Assembly: GCA_905221605.1 (NCBI GenBank)
Contig: CAJNDS010001225.1
Span: 1-64,000 of the forward strand
Length of the DNA: 64,000 nt
Reading direction: 5' to 3'
Origin: Symbiodinium natans
Lineage: Eukaryota > Sar > Dinophyceae > Suessiales > Symbiodiniaceae
In this document: positions 32,701-41,329 of the stretch, piece by piece
Position numbering within the stretch: position 1 is the first letter of the stretch
Layout: each line of letters opens with the position of its first letter
Notes under the pieces: model-generated
The model's input: the letters and a program-made list of their open reading frames with translations, nothing else
Databases searched by the model: none
What the model was told of the DNA's origin: nothing
Translations under genes and position numbers: made by a program

Positions 32701-35700
32701 GGTAGGAGTTGGGGAGACTTTCTAGGGGTTGAGCAAGTATACCCCCTGTATGAGTTGAGGAGACTTTCTAGGGAGCAGGTATACTGACTCCGACTCTCCT
32801 GCTATAAAGCAGGGTTAAACTCAAGCAGCTAACGCTAGCCTTTGATGATTGCAAAGTCACGCAACTGGCACATGAAATGCACCTGCAGCGACAAGACTTC
32901 ACGGTGTTTTGCTTGCAGACGTGCATGACATATAGCTCTGTTCAACATCGCTGCCGCTAGCGTGGCGGCCTGCAAGCAAACAGTAACTTAACAATGTTGT
33001 GGTGGCCCTTCCGCTGGGCTTTCATCAAGGGCGTTGTCCCATCGCGGTCACTCTTTTGCCAATCAGCACCTGCCTGCAGCAGCACGCGCGCAACATCCTC
33101 CCTGCCGTTGAAGCACGCTTGCCAAAAAGCAGTTCGGCCGTTGATGCCCTGACCATCGACTCGGGCGCCAGCCTCCAGCAAAAGGCGCACCATCGCAACG
33201 GAGCCAGCACCATGACGACTCGCTACAGCCAGAGGTGTGGCTCCATGTGATCGGTCGGCCAGGTTGACGTCCGCTCCAGCCCTGAGCAGCATGCGAGTGA
33301 TCTCCATGTGGCCGCCGGCACAAGCGACAGTAAGCGGGGTGAGGCCATTGCAGCCAGTGTCCGGCGCAGCAGATGCCTCCAGCAATAAACGAACAATCTG
33401 GATGTGGCCATTCGCACAGGCAAGCTGCAAAGGGAGCCTGCGAGTACCCTTTTCAGCCAAGTTCGGGTCTTGGGGTCGCAGCAGGATTCTTTCAACAGTT
33501 GGGGCGTCACCGACATCTGACGCCCTCACCAACTCAGCCACTTCTTCTGCCGAAGCCTCGTGAAAGCACAAGAGAACATGCTGCAAGTCGATCGTTCGAC
33601 CCTGCAGAGAATCACGATCCTCCAGCTGCGTGCCTTGGTGTAGGAGCCTCTGCCTGAATCGAGGTAACCCGCAAAAACTTTGAAGATGTCGCTTCAAGGC
33701 TCGGACGTCTGTGAGCTCGTCTGGATGCAATGCTGCCACCTCCTCCCCAGAAAGCTTCTGCACGTGCAACTTCGTGGTAAGGAAAGCAAGGGCGTGCTTC
33801 CGCTTCATTCCTTTTGCAACCATGGCCAATAGCATCAGCAACAACAGATATACTTGAGCCTGAAGCTGCACAACGCTCCTTGTAACCCTAAACCCTAAAC
33901 CATGACTGATGAAACACAAGTGCTTATGACATGCGCATTCAGAGCTGCTTCCCGTGTGGATGCAGCATGTTGCAATGAAAGCCTTGCTCTAGGGTTCCAT
34001 GTATGCGCCCTTAATTTGGATCCCTTTACACCATGTATAACAAGGGCGCATACTTCGGATCCCTATAAACAAGGGTCAAGGACCATACCAAGGCCCCATG
34101 GCTCCAACCTTAGACTTGTGGAGCAGTCTGGAAACCCTAAACCCTAAATCCCTAAACCCTGCAAACCCTAAACCCGAAACCCCGAACCCGAAACCCCAAA
34201 CCCAAACCCCAAAACCCAAAAAACCCAAAAACCCAAAACCCTAGACCCTAAACCGGGCTAATGTGGGGGGGGGGGGGGGACTCAGGTGTGGGATGGTCGC
34301 CCCTAAGCCCTGATACCGCAAGCCAGGATCCTGGATCCTGGGTCTAGCTTAGGGAACAAGGGTTTAGGGTTTAGGGTTCAGGGTTCAGGGTTTAGGGTTT
34401 AGGGAATATCGGGAATATTCCTCAGGGATATTCTGGAAGATGTAGGTATCGGTCGCGCCACCCTAAATCCTCAACCCTAAACCCTAAACCCTAAACCCTA
34501 CACCCTGAACCCTAAACCCCAAACCCCAAACCCCAAACCCTAAACCCTAAACCCTGAACCCTAAACCCTAAACCCTGAACGCTGCCTGCTGCTTGAGGGG
34601 CAGCATGTAGTTGTGGCCAAAGCCAGGACCTCCATGCACCATCAGAAGCGGGAGCTTCTGGGGTACCTCGGCTCGTGGCTTTATAAGGGCTAGGGTTTAG
34701 GGTTTAGGGTTTAGGGTTTAGGGTTTAGGGTTTAGGGTTTAGGGTTTGGGGTTTAGGGTTTAGGGGTTCAGTTCACAGGCTTTCAGGGTCGAGGGGCGTG
34801 GAATTCTGAGCGTAAGGTCTCGGGTAGTGGAGTGTAGGGCTTCGAGCGGTGGAGTGTATGGTTTTGGCGGTTTAGGGCTTCTCGGGCTCGCAGAAAGGCC
34901 CCCCCTATGGGCCCTGGAGACCCTTCCTCCCAGGAGGTGGAGGTTGGCATTCTTGGAGATTCATGGCCTAGGTTTTCGGGCTGAAGTGCCAGGAACGGCT
35001 GGTTACAACTGCGCCCCTAAAACCCCGAACCCTAAAAAACCCTGAGCCAAGTACGGTATCTGTCATATTATTTCTTCCGTGTTTTCGCACTGTTCTGGGG
35101 CTTGAGGTGTGTGGTTTCGGTTCAGCGGTGTAGGGCTACTTCGGGATGCTTAAGAGTTCGGCTTTAGGGTTGCTCGTGGCTTAAATGCACATCCGTCTCG
35201 TGTGACATTCTTAAACAAACCATTCACACCATTTACTCATGCACGACCCGGCATATTTAAGGTTTCTGGTTCAAAGTTGCTTTACTTAATTTGAGCAATC
35301 GCAATCCAAAACGACGTCGGGGGCTTTCAAGGACCTATCAAGAAACTTGGTTCAAAAGACAGTACTAAGGACCCTACAAGCCTTATAACCCATTGAAACC
35401 AACCTCCCCACCCCCCTCACCCACCCAACCCCTTGTTCTTGTGTCGTTTAGCAGCTGGAGCGCCTGTATCCCACATACTCACTTGGAGGTTCAGGGTATT
35501 TACGAACACACCCCAATTATAACCCCTCTGGGGTACTTAAGGGGCTTATATGTGGGTCATAACTACACGTTTTACGGGATACCCTAACCCCTAAACCCAA
35601 AACCCAAGACCCTAAACCCTTAGAATGGGTCACTAAGTACCCTGAACCTCCAAGCAGGGAAGTCGGCGACGGTTTGCATCGTGCTGTGGTGCTTGACTGA

Positions 35701-38211
35701 CCATCGCCATCGGGCTTACCATCATTCTCAAACCATACCCTAAGCCCTAAGCCCTAAGCCCTAAGCCCTAAGCCCTAAACCCTAAACCCTAAACCCTAAA
35801 CCCTAAACCCTAAATACCCTAAATACCCTAAACCCTAAATTTAGACCCTAAACCCTAAACGCTAAACACCCAACATCGCTTGTGACGCGAGTTCGCCTGC
35901 TTGCAACCAATGTGAACTCTACTTGGAGCTTCAGGGTACTTGTTCAGGATACTTGGAAACCCATGATAAGTGTAAAAAAAGGGTTAGGGCCGGTTAGGGG
36001 TTAGGGTTTAGGGTTTAGGGTTCAGGGTTTAGGGTAGCCCTTGCAAGTGCAGCTATAACCCACATATAAGCCTCTTAAGTATCCAAATGGGGTTATAACT
36101 GGGTTAGAAGTACATTTGTAATTGAGTTCCTAAGTGTCCTGAACCTCCAAGTGCCCACGAAGCTGCAAGTAGGGGTCTAGGATGGCGGTAAACACCCTCT
36201 GAAAAATATTCCTAAACATAGTCCTCAGAAAACCCAATAAGGGGAAGTATTGACTATCCCAAAGAAAAAGAAATTAATTAAAACAATAAACCCTGCACCT
36301 GTCCATCAAACCCTGCGCCCTAAACCCTAACCCCCAAACCGGGTTTCGGGCCCTAAGCCCTAAACCCTAAACCCCAAACCCCAAACCCTAAACCCTAAAC
36401 CTAAAACTTGTATGCCCCTGGCTGGTTTCTCCCCACGGCGGGAGTAGCGCCAGTAGGCGAGCCGCAGACCCCTCACCTGAATCGCAGCTAGGGTTTTTGG
36501 GTTTAGGGTTTAGGGTTTAGGGCTTAGGGTTTAGGGTTTAGGGTTTAGGGTTTAGGGTTTAGGGTTTAGGGTTTAGGGTGTGTATAGTGCTTCGGGCAGG
36601 ATGGTTGTAGCTAATGTTAGGTATATCGGTATGACAGTACCGGAGGTACGTGCAAGCTGACTTCGAACTACCCCGGACCCTCCAATAGCCCTTATTACGT
36701 GAGCTAGGGGGAGCTAGGGTGTGGGTAACACAGGGTTACGGGTTTAGGGTTTAGGGTATACTTCAAGGTATCATAGAAAACAAAGAAACCCTAACCCCCC
36801 TCCCTCCCTAAACCCTAAACCCTAAACCCTAAACCCTAAAACCTAAACCCTAAACCCTAAACCCTAAACCCTAAACCCTAAACCCTAAACCCTAGACCCT
36901 AAACCCTAAACCCTAAAACCTAAACCCGAAACCCGAAACCCTAACCCCCCTCCCTCCCCCCCCCCCCAAAAAAAAAACAATATGTACATAAAAAAATAAA
37001 GAACCCAACAAGCTCGGAGAGCCTGGATGGTGCCGGTAACCCTAAACCCTAAACCCCCCCCCCTCCCTAAACCCTAAACCCTAAACCCTAAACCCTAAAC
37101 CCTAAACCCTAAACTCTAAACTCTAAACCCTAAACCCTAAACCCTAAACCCTAAACGCAACAAGCTCGGAGGGCCTGGATGGTGCCGGGAACCACCTCTA
37201 GATCACAGAGGTCCGGGAAGGCGTAGCGAAGCAGGGCATCGCAACTCAGCTCGGCGCGCTCTGGGTCGATCTCCACCTCTTCACAAGACAGGGTTTAGGG
37301 TTTAGGGTTAGGGTTTAGGGTTTAGGGTTTAGGGTTTAGGGTTTAGGGTTTAGGGTTTAGGGTTTAGGGTTTAGGGTTTAGGGTTTAGGGTTTAGGGTTT
37401 AAGGTTTAAGGTTTAGGGTTTAGGGTTTAGGGTTTAAGGTTTTAGGGTTTAGGGTTCAGGGTGTAGGGTTTAGGGCTTAGGGTTTAGGTTTTGTATCCCT
37501 AATAGCCTAAGGGTGCATGGACCCTCAGGGTCGGAACCCTAGCAAACATGGTAGTTTTAGCTGTTACTTACAAAATTATTCCCCAGCATCCCTAAGTTCA
37601 TGCCCCGAAAACACCCAGAACCTCATAGGGGTTTAGGGGGTTTGGGGTTTTGGGGTTTGGGGTTTAGGGTTCAGGGCTACCATACCCTTAGAATAACATG
37701 TTGAGGGTACGACCGGGGGTCCTAACCCCTCACCCTACCCCCAACACTCAAAGCCCTGCAGCCCTGAAGCACTTCAAACCCTCAAGTTTCCCTAAACCCT
37801 AACCCTAAACCCTAAACCTTAAACCTTAAACCTACACCCTAAACCCTAAACCATCCTAAAAGCCCTCAACCCCAAAACTTCACCGTGGAAACGCAACTCG
37901 CCACGCCACCCTAAACCCTATAAACCCTACAAAGCCCATAAAGCCTAAAAAGCCTATAAACCCTATAAACCCTATAAAGCCTATAAAGCCCATAAACCCT
38001 ACACATAAAGCTTAAAAGCCTGTAAACCTTTTTCCTTTCCTTTCCTGTGCTTGCAGCGTCAGCTGGTGCTGGCCAAAAACGGGTACAAAGCCCATAAGCC
38101 CTATAAACCCTATAAAACCTACAAAACCCGAAGACCAACCAGCTTCGCTTCCGAAACCTCCGTCGACGCGGCGCCGGCCAGCAGCCCGAAAACCAGGGCG
38201 AGCATGGCCAT
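20743..38211 (-). CDS. Secreted proline iminopeptidase (alpha/beta hydrolase, family S33), complete, 16 exons, 344 aa
   Basis: Exons: 38211-38158, 37276-37175, 36476-36432, 34666-34586, 32213-32178, 31770-31696, 30357-30277, 29484-29419, 28375-28356, 27904-27856, 27500-27436, 27043-26968, 26405-26307, 22900-22829, 22142-22111, 20824-20743 (stop TGA). Exon 1 encodes a signal peptide (MAMLALVFGLLAGAAS). Family landmarks occur in order: oxyanion loop HGGPGFGHNY, VIFYDQ, APWLLTVDYYVE, nucleophile elbow GSSWG with the catalytic Ser, LVLSGPLSD-like segment, PVPDCF, EIYVGMQGASEF, GRYD with the catalytic Asp, RSGHCSM with the catalytic His, then IDDPRLMNDVVGEFFE. S33 proline iminopeptidases remove N-terminal proline from peptides; secretion or vacuolar targeting is inferred. 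Donors are 5 GT, 4 GC and 6 GA. Acceptors are AG|G except intron 5 (CAG|A). All 15 introns contain telomeric repeats. The exon 14/15 join is the least certain. Confidence 0.92.
21169..21269. mobile_element. MITE-like element, family A
   Basis: TTGGGATGTTCCCCCTTACG at the left and AAGGGGGAGCATCCCAA at the right; near-complete copy in iminopeptidase intron 15. Confidence 0.95.
21290..21465. repeat. Inverted pair of telomeric arrays
   Basis: A CCCTAAA array at about 21290-21350 runs into a short TTTAG inversion. After about 40 nt comes a TTTAGGG array (21400-21462) ending TTTAACCCTA. Confidence 0.95.
21640..21728. repeat. Dispersed repeat shared with 28834-28925
   Basis: Both share GTACCCCCAAAAGGACACC, CACTCACCAATATT and AAGGAACC followed by TATATACACTCACC. 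Confidence 0.85.
21791..21881. mobile_element. MITE-like element, family A, right part shortened
   Basis: TTGGGATGTTCCCCCTTGTA at the left; right end TATAAGGGGGGAAATCCCAA lacks the inner AGGACTGTTAG. Confidence 0.9.
22178..22262 (+). repeat. (TTTAGGG)n array beside iminopeptidase exon 15
   Basis: About eleven units forming the acceptor-side arm of intron 14. Confidence 0.95.
22675..22805 (-). repeat. Variant array CCCTCAAAA
   Basis: Seven or more tandem AACCCTCAA-type nonamers next to exon 14. Confidence 0.9.
23700..23835. mobile_element. Family F inverted-repeat element
   Basis: Contains TTTCCGAAATTAGGG and GGGATTCCTACTATTGGGGG, matching in reverse complement 19847-19945; a third relative lies near 16860-16960. 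Confidence 0.55.
24003..24150 (+). repeat. Tandem duplication of about 65-75 bp
   Basis: Two diverged copies start GCCACCTTTGCTGGAACCT and GCCACCTTTCCTGGAACCT; both end in GTCT or AGTCT. Confidence 0.8.
24190..25640. other. Array-free island in iminopeptidase intron 13
   Basis: About 1.45 kb with no telomeric heptamers. It has open frames on both strands: minus 25402-25193 ending YWVHLENRTGKAVDIVVEED...stop, minus 25135-24881 with AIQVATSGLPILDGSLNRLA, and plus 25088-25495. It may be a retroposed or inserted gene remnant in the long 3.4-kb intron. Family not recognised. Confidence 0.45.
25626..25734. mobile_element. MITE-like element, family C, complete
   Basis: CCCAAAGGATCCATGTACCT at the left mirrors AGGTGCATGGATCCTTTGGG at the right, with inner TATACTTGGGCCCTAAAG repeats. 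Confidence 0.95.
25940..26060 (+). repeat. Tandem duplication of about 60 bp
   Basis: Two copies start AACCGTCCCTCAACCCTAAT and AACCGCCCTCAAGCCTAAT and end AGAAATCTGCGATC followed by GTG. Confidence 0.85.
26411..26490 (+). repeat. TTTAGGG array, two blocks
   Basis: Begins 5 nt from the intron 12 acceptor (CTGAAG|GAG). Confidence 0.95.
26639..26747. mobile_element. MITE-like element, family C, complete
   Basis: CCCAAAGGATCCATGCACCT and AGGTACATGGATCCTTTGGG ends; interior nearly the inverse of the copy at 25626. Confidence 0.95.
27250..27400 (-). repeat. Alternating CCCTGAAA/CCCTCAAA higher-order array
   Basis: A 16-bp dimer unit repeats about seven times before reverting to CCCTAAA. Confidence 0.9.
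27530..27605 (+). repeat. Dispersed repeat shared with 32345-32425
   Basis: Shared TATTCCTTATTGGG, then an A-rich stretch, GTAAA and CCAAC. Confidence 0.55.
28834..28925. repeat. Dispersed repeat shared with 21640-21728
   Basis: About 90 bp with high similarity to the other copy. Both lie in iminopeptidase introns. Confidence 0.85.
29986..30122. mobile_element. MITE-like element, family A, interrupted by a telomeric tract
   Basis: TTGGGATGTTCCCCCTTATA and ACAAGGGGGAACATCC ends are present, but the interior has about 45 bp of degenerate TTTAGGG units absent from other copies. Confidence 0.85.
30377..30448. repeat. Head-to-head telomeric junction
   Basis: Six TTTAGGG units run directly into CCCTAAA units across TTTAAACCC at about 30417-30424, just upstream (transcript sense) of exon 7. 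Confidence 0.95.
31396..31465 (+). repeat. TTCAGGG variant array
   Basis: About seven TTCAGGG units followed by TTTAGGG. Confidence 0.95.
32025..32165 (-). repeat. CCCCTAAA/CCCCTAAT octamer array
   Basis: Mixed octamers next to iminopeptidase exon 5. Confidence 0.9.
32230..32956. other. Intron 4 flank downstream of the ankyrin gene
   Basis: Unique sequence with a dispersed repeat (32345-32425), a G run at 32686-32699 and a partial tandem repeat at 32705-32785 (GAGTTGGGGAGACTTTCTAG). No poly(A) relic seen downstream of the ankyrin stop. Confidence 0.5.
32957..33835 (-). CDS. Intronless ubiquitin-like plus ankyrin-repeat protein, nested in iminopeptidase intron 4
   Basis: A single 292-codon frame starts at the ATG at 33835 (alternatives at 33823 and 33808). 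The frame extends upstream to 33919, but that part lies on the 5' side of a spliced-leader-like relic. Residues about 22-92 form a ubiquitin-like domain (KLHVQKLSGEEVAAL, then RQRLLHQGTQLED). Residues about 110-285 hold four or five ankyrin repeats with GLTPLTVACAGGH, GATPLAVASRHGA, GRTAFWQACFNG and GTTPLMKAQRKGH helices. This combination is common in Symbiodiniaceae. It has no telomeric array and no intron, unlike all its neighbours, and lies in the same orientation wholly within intron 4 (34585-32214) of the iminopeptidase gene. That is best explained by retroposition of a processed, trans-spliced mRNA. It has no stop or frameshift, so it may still be functional. Its target is unknown. Confidence 0.9.
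   Translation of the reverse strand: MLLAMVAKGMKRKHALAFLTTKLHVQKLSGEEVAALHPDELTDVRALKRHLQSFCGLPRFRQRLLHQGTQLEDRDSLQGRTIDLQHVLLCFHEASAEEVAELVRASDVGDAPTVERILLRPQDPNLAEKGTRRLPLQLACANGHIQIVRLLLEASAAPDTGCNGLTPLTVACAGGHMEITRMLLRAGADVNLADRSHGATPLAVASRHGAGSVAMVRLLLEAGARVDGQGINGRTAFWQACFNGREDVARVLLQAGADWQKSDRDGTTPLMKAQRKGHHNIVKLLFACRPPR
33851..33873 (-). other. Relic dinoflagellate spliced leader upstream of the ankyrin gene
   Basis: The minus strand reads TTCAGGCTCAAG just upstream of the ankyrin start. It matches 10 of the last 12 bases of the dinoflagellate spliced leader (TTTTGGCTCAAG). Relic leaders mark genes that re-entered the genome as cDNA; here the match is short, so the support comes mainly from its position before an intronless gene. 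Confidence 0.5.
34689..34765 (+). repeat. (TTTAGGG)n array beside iminopeptidase exon 4
   Basis: Nine to ten units; acceptor-side arm of intron 3. Confidence 0.95.
34770..35480. other. Iminopeptidase intron 3, unique part
   Basis: No supported coding sequence; open frame 34827-35045 ends in repeat translation. Confidence 0.45.
35481..35654. mobile_element. MITE-like element, family B, interrupted by a C-strand telomeric tract
   Basis: ACTTGGAGGTTCAGGGTATT at the left and CTAAGTACCCTGAACCTCC at the right. About 45 bp of CCCTAAA-type units sit before GGTCACTAAG. Confidence 0.9.
35921..36152. mobile_element. MITE-like element, family B, with telomeric insertion and short duplication
   Basis: ACTTGGAGCTTCAGGGTACT at the left and GTCCTGAACCTCCAAGT at the right. 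A tract of about 70 bp rich in TTTAGGG is inserted, with AAGTG on both sides. Confidence 0.9.
36500..36577 (+). repeat. (TTTAGGG)n array beside iminopeptidase exon 3
   Basis: Eleven units. Confidence 0.95.
36786..36978. repeat. CCCTAAA array flanked by a 20-bp duplication, then poly(C)/poly(A)
   Basis: CCCTAACCCCCCTCCCTCCC occurs at both ends of the array (36786-36808 and 36940-36960). Confidence 0.85.
37006..37188. repeat. 31-bp direct duplication flanking a telomeric array
   Basis: Copies at 37006-37036 and 37158-37188 differ at one base. Between them lie 121 bp of CCCTAAA units plus a C-rich tract. The right copy spans the end of iminopeptidase exon 2 and its GC donor. Confidence 0.95.
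37291..37492 (+). repeat. Long (TTTAGGG)n array in iminopeptidase intron 1
   Basis: About 25 units including TTTAAGG variants, starting 15 nt from the acceptor. Confidence 0.95.
37911..38000 (+). repeat. Variant array CCCTATAAA/GCCTATAAA
   Basis: Nonamer derivative of CCCTAAA in intron 1, close to exon 1. Confidence 0.9.
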
Positions 38212-38490
38212 GGCTCTGGGCGTTGTTGTCCGTATGTATGCATGCTCTCTCTTCTTTTTTGTTTTTTGTTTAGTTTGTTGATTCTCGTTTTTTTTTTGTT
38301 TTTTTTTTTTTTTTTTTGGGGGGGGGGGTGGTGTTGAGGTTCAAGGTTTAGGGTTTAGGTGTCTTGTGTCCGGGATTTAGGGTTTAGGGGGGTTTGTTCG
38401 GGTCGAGGCTTGCTTATGCGGTGTGTGGCTGAGCTTGGGGTTTAGGCCTTATAGAGCCAAGAACTCTCCAAGAGACTCAAATGACCACAT
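38212..38490. other. Upstream region of the iminopeptidase gene
   Basis: Minus-strand sequence before the ATG holds an A-rich tract (poly T/G on plus at 38288-38328) and a short TTTAGGG array. No TATA box claimed; dinoflagellate mRNAs are trans-spliced. Confidence 0.4.
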
Positions 38491-39750
38491 GATCGAGGAA
38501 TCCCCCAATAGATCCCCATGATTCTTGTGCTTGAAACGGAAGATTCACTATACAGGCCCTACAAACCCTCAGCCCCGGTACTTCAGGAGAATTGGGGCTC
38601 TCTATGTCTCGGCTTTTTCCCGCAAGAAAGCTGTAGGAAATGGCGCGTGTCCCACACGTTAGCTGGCTGCGAGCTCCACTTGTCAGAGGCTTGCAGAGTT
38701 AGGGCCTCGCTGGCTCCGTGGCACTTGGCAGCCTCACTTGCGGACAATGTGACCTCAGAGTCCTCGCCTTGCAGCCGAAACTGCGATAGAGCAGCAAGGC
38801 GAGGTTACATCCTGAGATCGGTCGGAAGCTGGAGTCGTGTGCTTCAAAGGCCTTCTTAGCCATTGCTGCCCCAAAGCCGCCTGGAAATGAGATCAGCAGA
38901 GGCTGTGTTCTTTTTTGGGAGGGGGGGGAGCCGATCATCGACAAGGCCCCGTCACGAGCGCCGCATCGGCGTCCCTCCGAATCTGAGATTTCACCCTGGA
39001 GACTCTGTGAGTTGATCTACTTAGGTGCTGAGTTCCCTTGGTGAAAAAGGTTATCCTTTGCTTTTAAAGAGGTTTTTATACTACCCCAAAAGGTTGCAGG
39101 TTACCCACCCAGCACCTAAGTCTATCAAACCATGGTGGGGAATAGCTCACCTTGATCCTGGCTCTGATGCAAAACATGGCGGCTGAGTTGCCTGGACCTA
39201 TAGGGGTTATTTGGGGGTGCCGATTTTCTGAAGAGATCAAGAACCCTACCCCAATGACTACCGAGAAGCACCTCCCCCAGAAGCTTTTGTAGCGGAATGG
39301 GCTCAAATTTGCTGCCCGTGTCACGGCTTCCGGGCCTCTAAAGGCCCACCACCTAGTCTTGGCTTTGGGCTTTGGGAGTCCCAATTGGGATTCCACAAGC
39401 CTGCTCCCAGGGTTCCCGAAACAAACCCCACAAGTGCAAGTGGGTCCCCTTTTGGGATCCGCTTTTAAAACGTGCCGCCTGCTAATGGGTACCCCAAAAA
39501 AATACTCAAGTGGTTAAGGGTCGTCTGCAGCCCCATCCGTCGTTCGAAGCTGTAGCAGGCGAGGTGGGGCAGCAAGGGCAACTTTTATGGACTCCGGGCG
39601 TCTGGGCTTTCTGAGGGCACCGGTACCCGAATGCTCGGCCCAAGATCCATGCAGCTTGCGGCTCATATCAGCTTCTACTCTGAGCAAACCCCGGAAACCC
39701 GGCAGTCACCAAGCATTCTAGAACCCCAGCCTCTTGACCCTTGAGGCCTC
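38490..39750. other. Array-poor stretch with open frames, no assigned gene
   Basis: Plus frame 38518-38859 (113 codons) and minus frames 38944-38699 and 39396-39076 are open; none resembles a family I know. Confidence 0.35.
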
Positions 39751-39771
39751 TAGGGTTTAGGGTTTAGGGGT

Positions 39772-41060
39772 TTAGGGTTTAGGGCTACGCCCATGAACCA
39801 TCAGAAGCCCATGGAAGAAGCCGCAAAGCAGCGGGGAGTCAGCGAAGTGCGCTGGAACGGCGCTGAGAGATTTTAGGTCTGCGGTTTGCTCGCACCAGGC
39901 AAAGCTGAGGCAGAAGCGTGTGACAGCTGGCGCATGGACAGAGCTGGATGAGGGCTCTTGACATAGGGCTTGTAGTAGTTCTACATCATAGGATGCATGC
40001 ACGGAAGTGCAGACAAGGGTTTGGGGTTGTAGGCCTTGGTGATAGCTGGCGCTTCTTTCAGAGAGTTGGAAACGGACCTTCAAGTCTACGGAAACCCAAG
40101 CCCGAAGCATCGAATCCTACAACCGGGCGCATCTGTTCAGCGGTCTTGGTAGCTGGTACCCTCGCGAAGCTCTTGCAAGAGCCGCCCACGCGCTAGACAC
40201 CACAAGACCATGAGAGCGCGCGGCCGCTTCCAGCCTTTAGGGCGTCTGGCTTATGGGTGGGCTTATCAAACTCCTATAAAGTGCATGCACGGAAGCCCGG
40301 AGATGTGTCGTTGCAGAGCCGCCGTGGTAGCAGGCCTTTCTGACCAGCAGCATTAAGTTGGATCTTCTGCAGAAACTGCCGGATGCAGACTTTTTTTACC
40401 CAAAACCGAAGCCCTAGAAAGCATGGTGCCCCCCTCGTCCTCCACCCACTACCCACCAGAATCCCCCAAGAAGTTGATGGTTTTGGGGACTACCTGTCCC
40501 CTAAGGCTCCCAAGAGCCCAAAGTGGGACTAGCGCGAATCGGCCTCACAGCCTTAGACCCCGCCCAAGGAGGCAGCATTTGCACACTTGCGCAGTTTTCA
40601 AAGGGGCGCCCCACACAATGGACCTCAAGGAGCAAGAGCTCGGAAGTCGCGAGCTTCAAGCCTGTGCTCTCAGCCTATGAGAGGGTCTCTTCCAGCCTCA
40701 AACCTGAGCTGCGGGACCGTTGCCCCTGAGAGGAAGATGTGGACTCCATCAAGTTGTTCGGCAGCGTGCAACACAGAGCCAAGCTGACTTTGGGTAGAAG
40801 ACTGAGATGTGGAGATGTAAAATTCTGGACACTCTGCCATCAGAAGTCCGTCTAAAGAGGAAGCCTATAGCTTGCTTGGGCTCAGCGTGCGCGCGGAAGT
40901 CGGCGGGTCAGGCTGGGACGACACGCACCCTCCACCAGTTCCCTGAAGCTTCAGCAGCCACAAGGTGGTGGTGTTCTGGAGTTTATCAGGAGGGACTTCT
41001 GGTTGCAGCTAGATGCCTTGCACCATCTCGGCAAGGCATGGCAGGAGGACGGAACCTCCC
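39772..41060. repeat. Diverged dispersed duplication, copy 1
   Basis: The part at about 40130-41000 matches 45050-45870 in order: GAAGCTCTTGCAAGAGCC, ACTCCATCAAGTTGTTCGG, CCTATAGCTTGCTTGGGCTC, then a GAAGTCGGCGGG block. Probably an old duplicated gene or element. Confidence 0.6.
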
Positions 41061-41084
41061 CTAATACCCGAAGCCCTAAACTCT

Positions 41085-41200
41085 CAGCCCACCGGGCTTT
41101 TGGCTGAATCAGGGGCCGAGGCCAAGCAAGCATCCCTAGCAGAGGCATCCGGTGCTGAGGCCAGGCAAGCATCCCTAGAAACTGACAGCAGTGGTTTGAA
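41085..41200 (+). repeat. Short tandem duplication
   Basis: GAGGCCAAGCAAGCATCCCT and GAGGCCAGGCAAGCATCCCT repeat about 36 bp apart. Confidence 0.8.
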
Positions 41201-41329
41201 GCCAAGACTCACCTCGGCCCAAGATGCACAACTCGCAACCCCGACCCCAAAGCCTAGCTTCCATCTTCTGTCGTTCAGCGCCAGGGTGATAACCCTAAAC
41301 CCTAAACCTAAACCCTAAACCCAAAAACC

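Noticed and set aside
33836-33919. Upstream start of the ankyrin frame at 33919
   Set aside because: The extra 28 codons translate a telomeric stretch and the leader relic, so the start at 33835 or just downstream is more likely.
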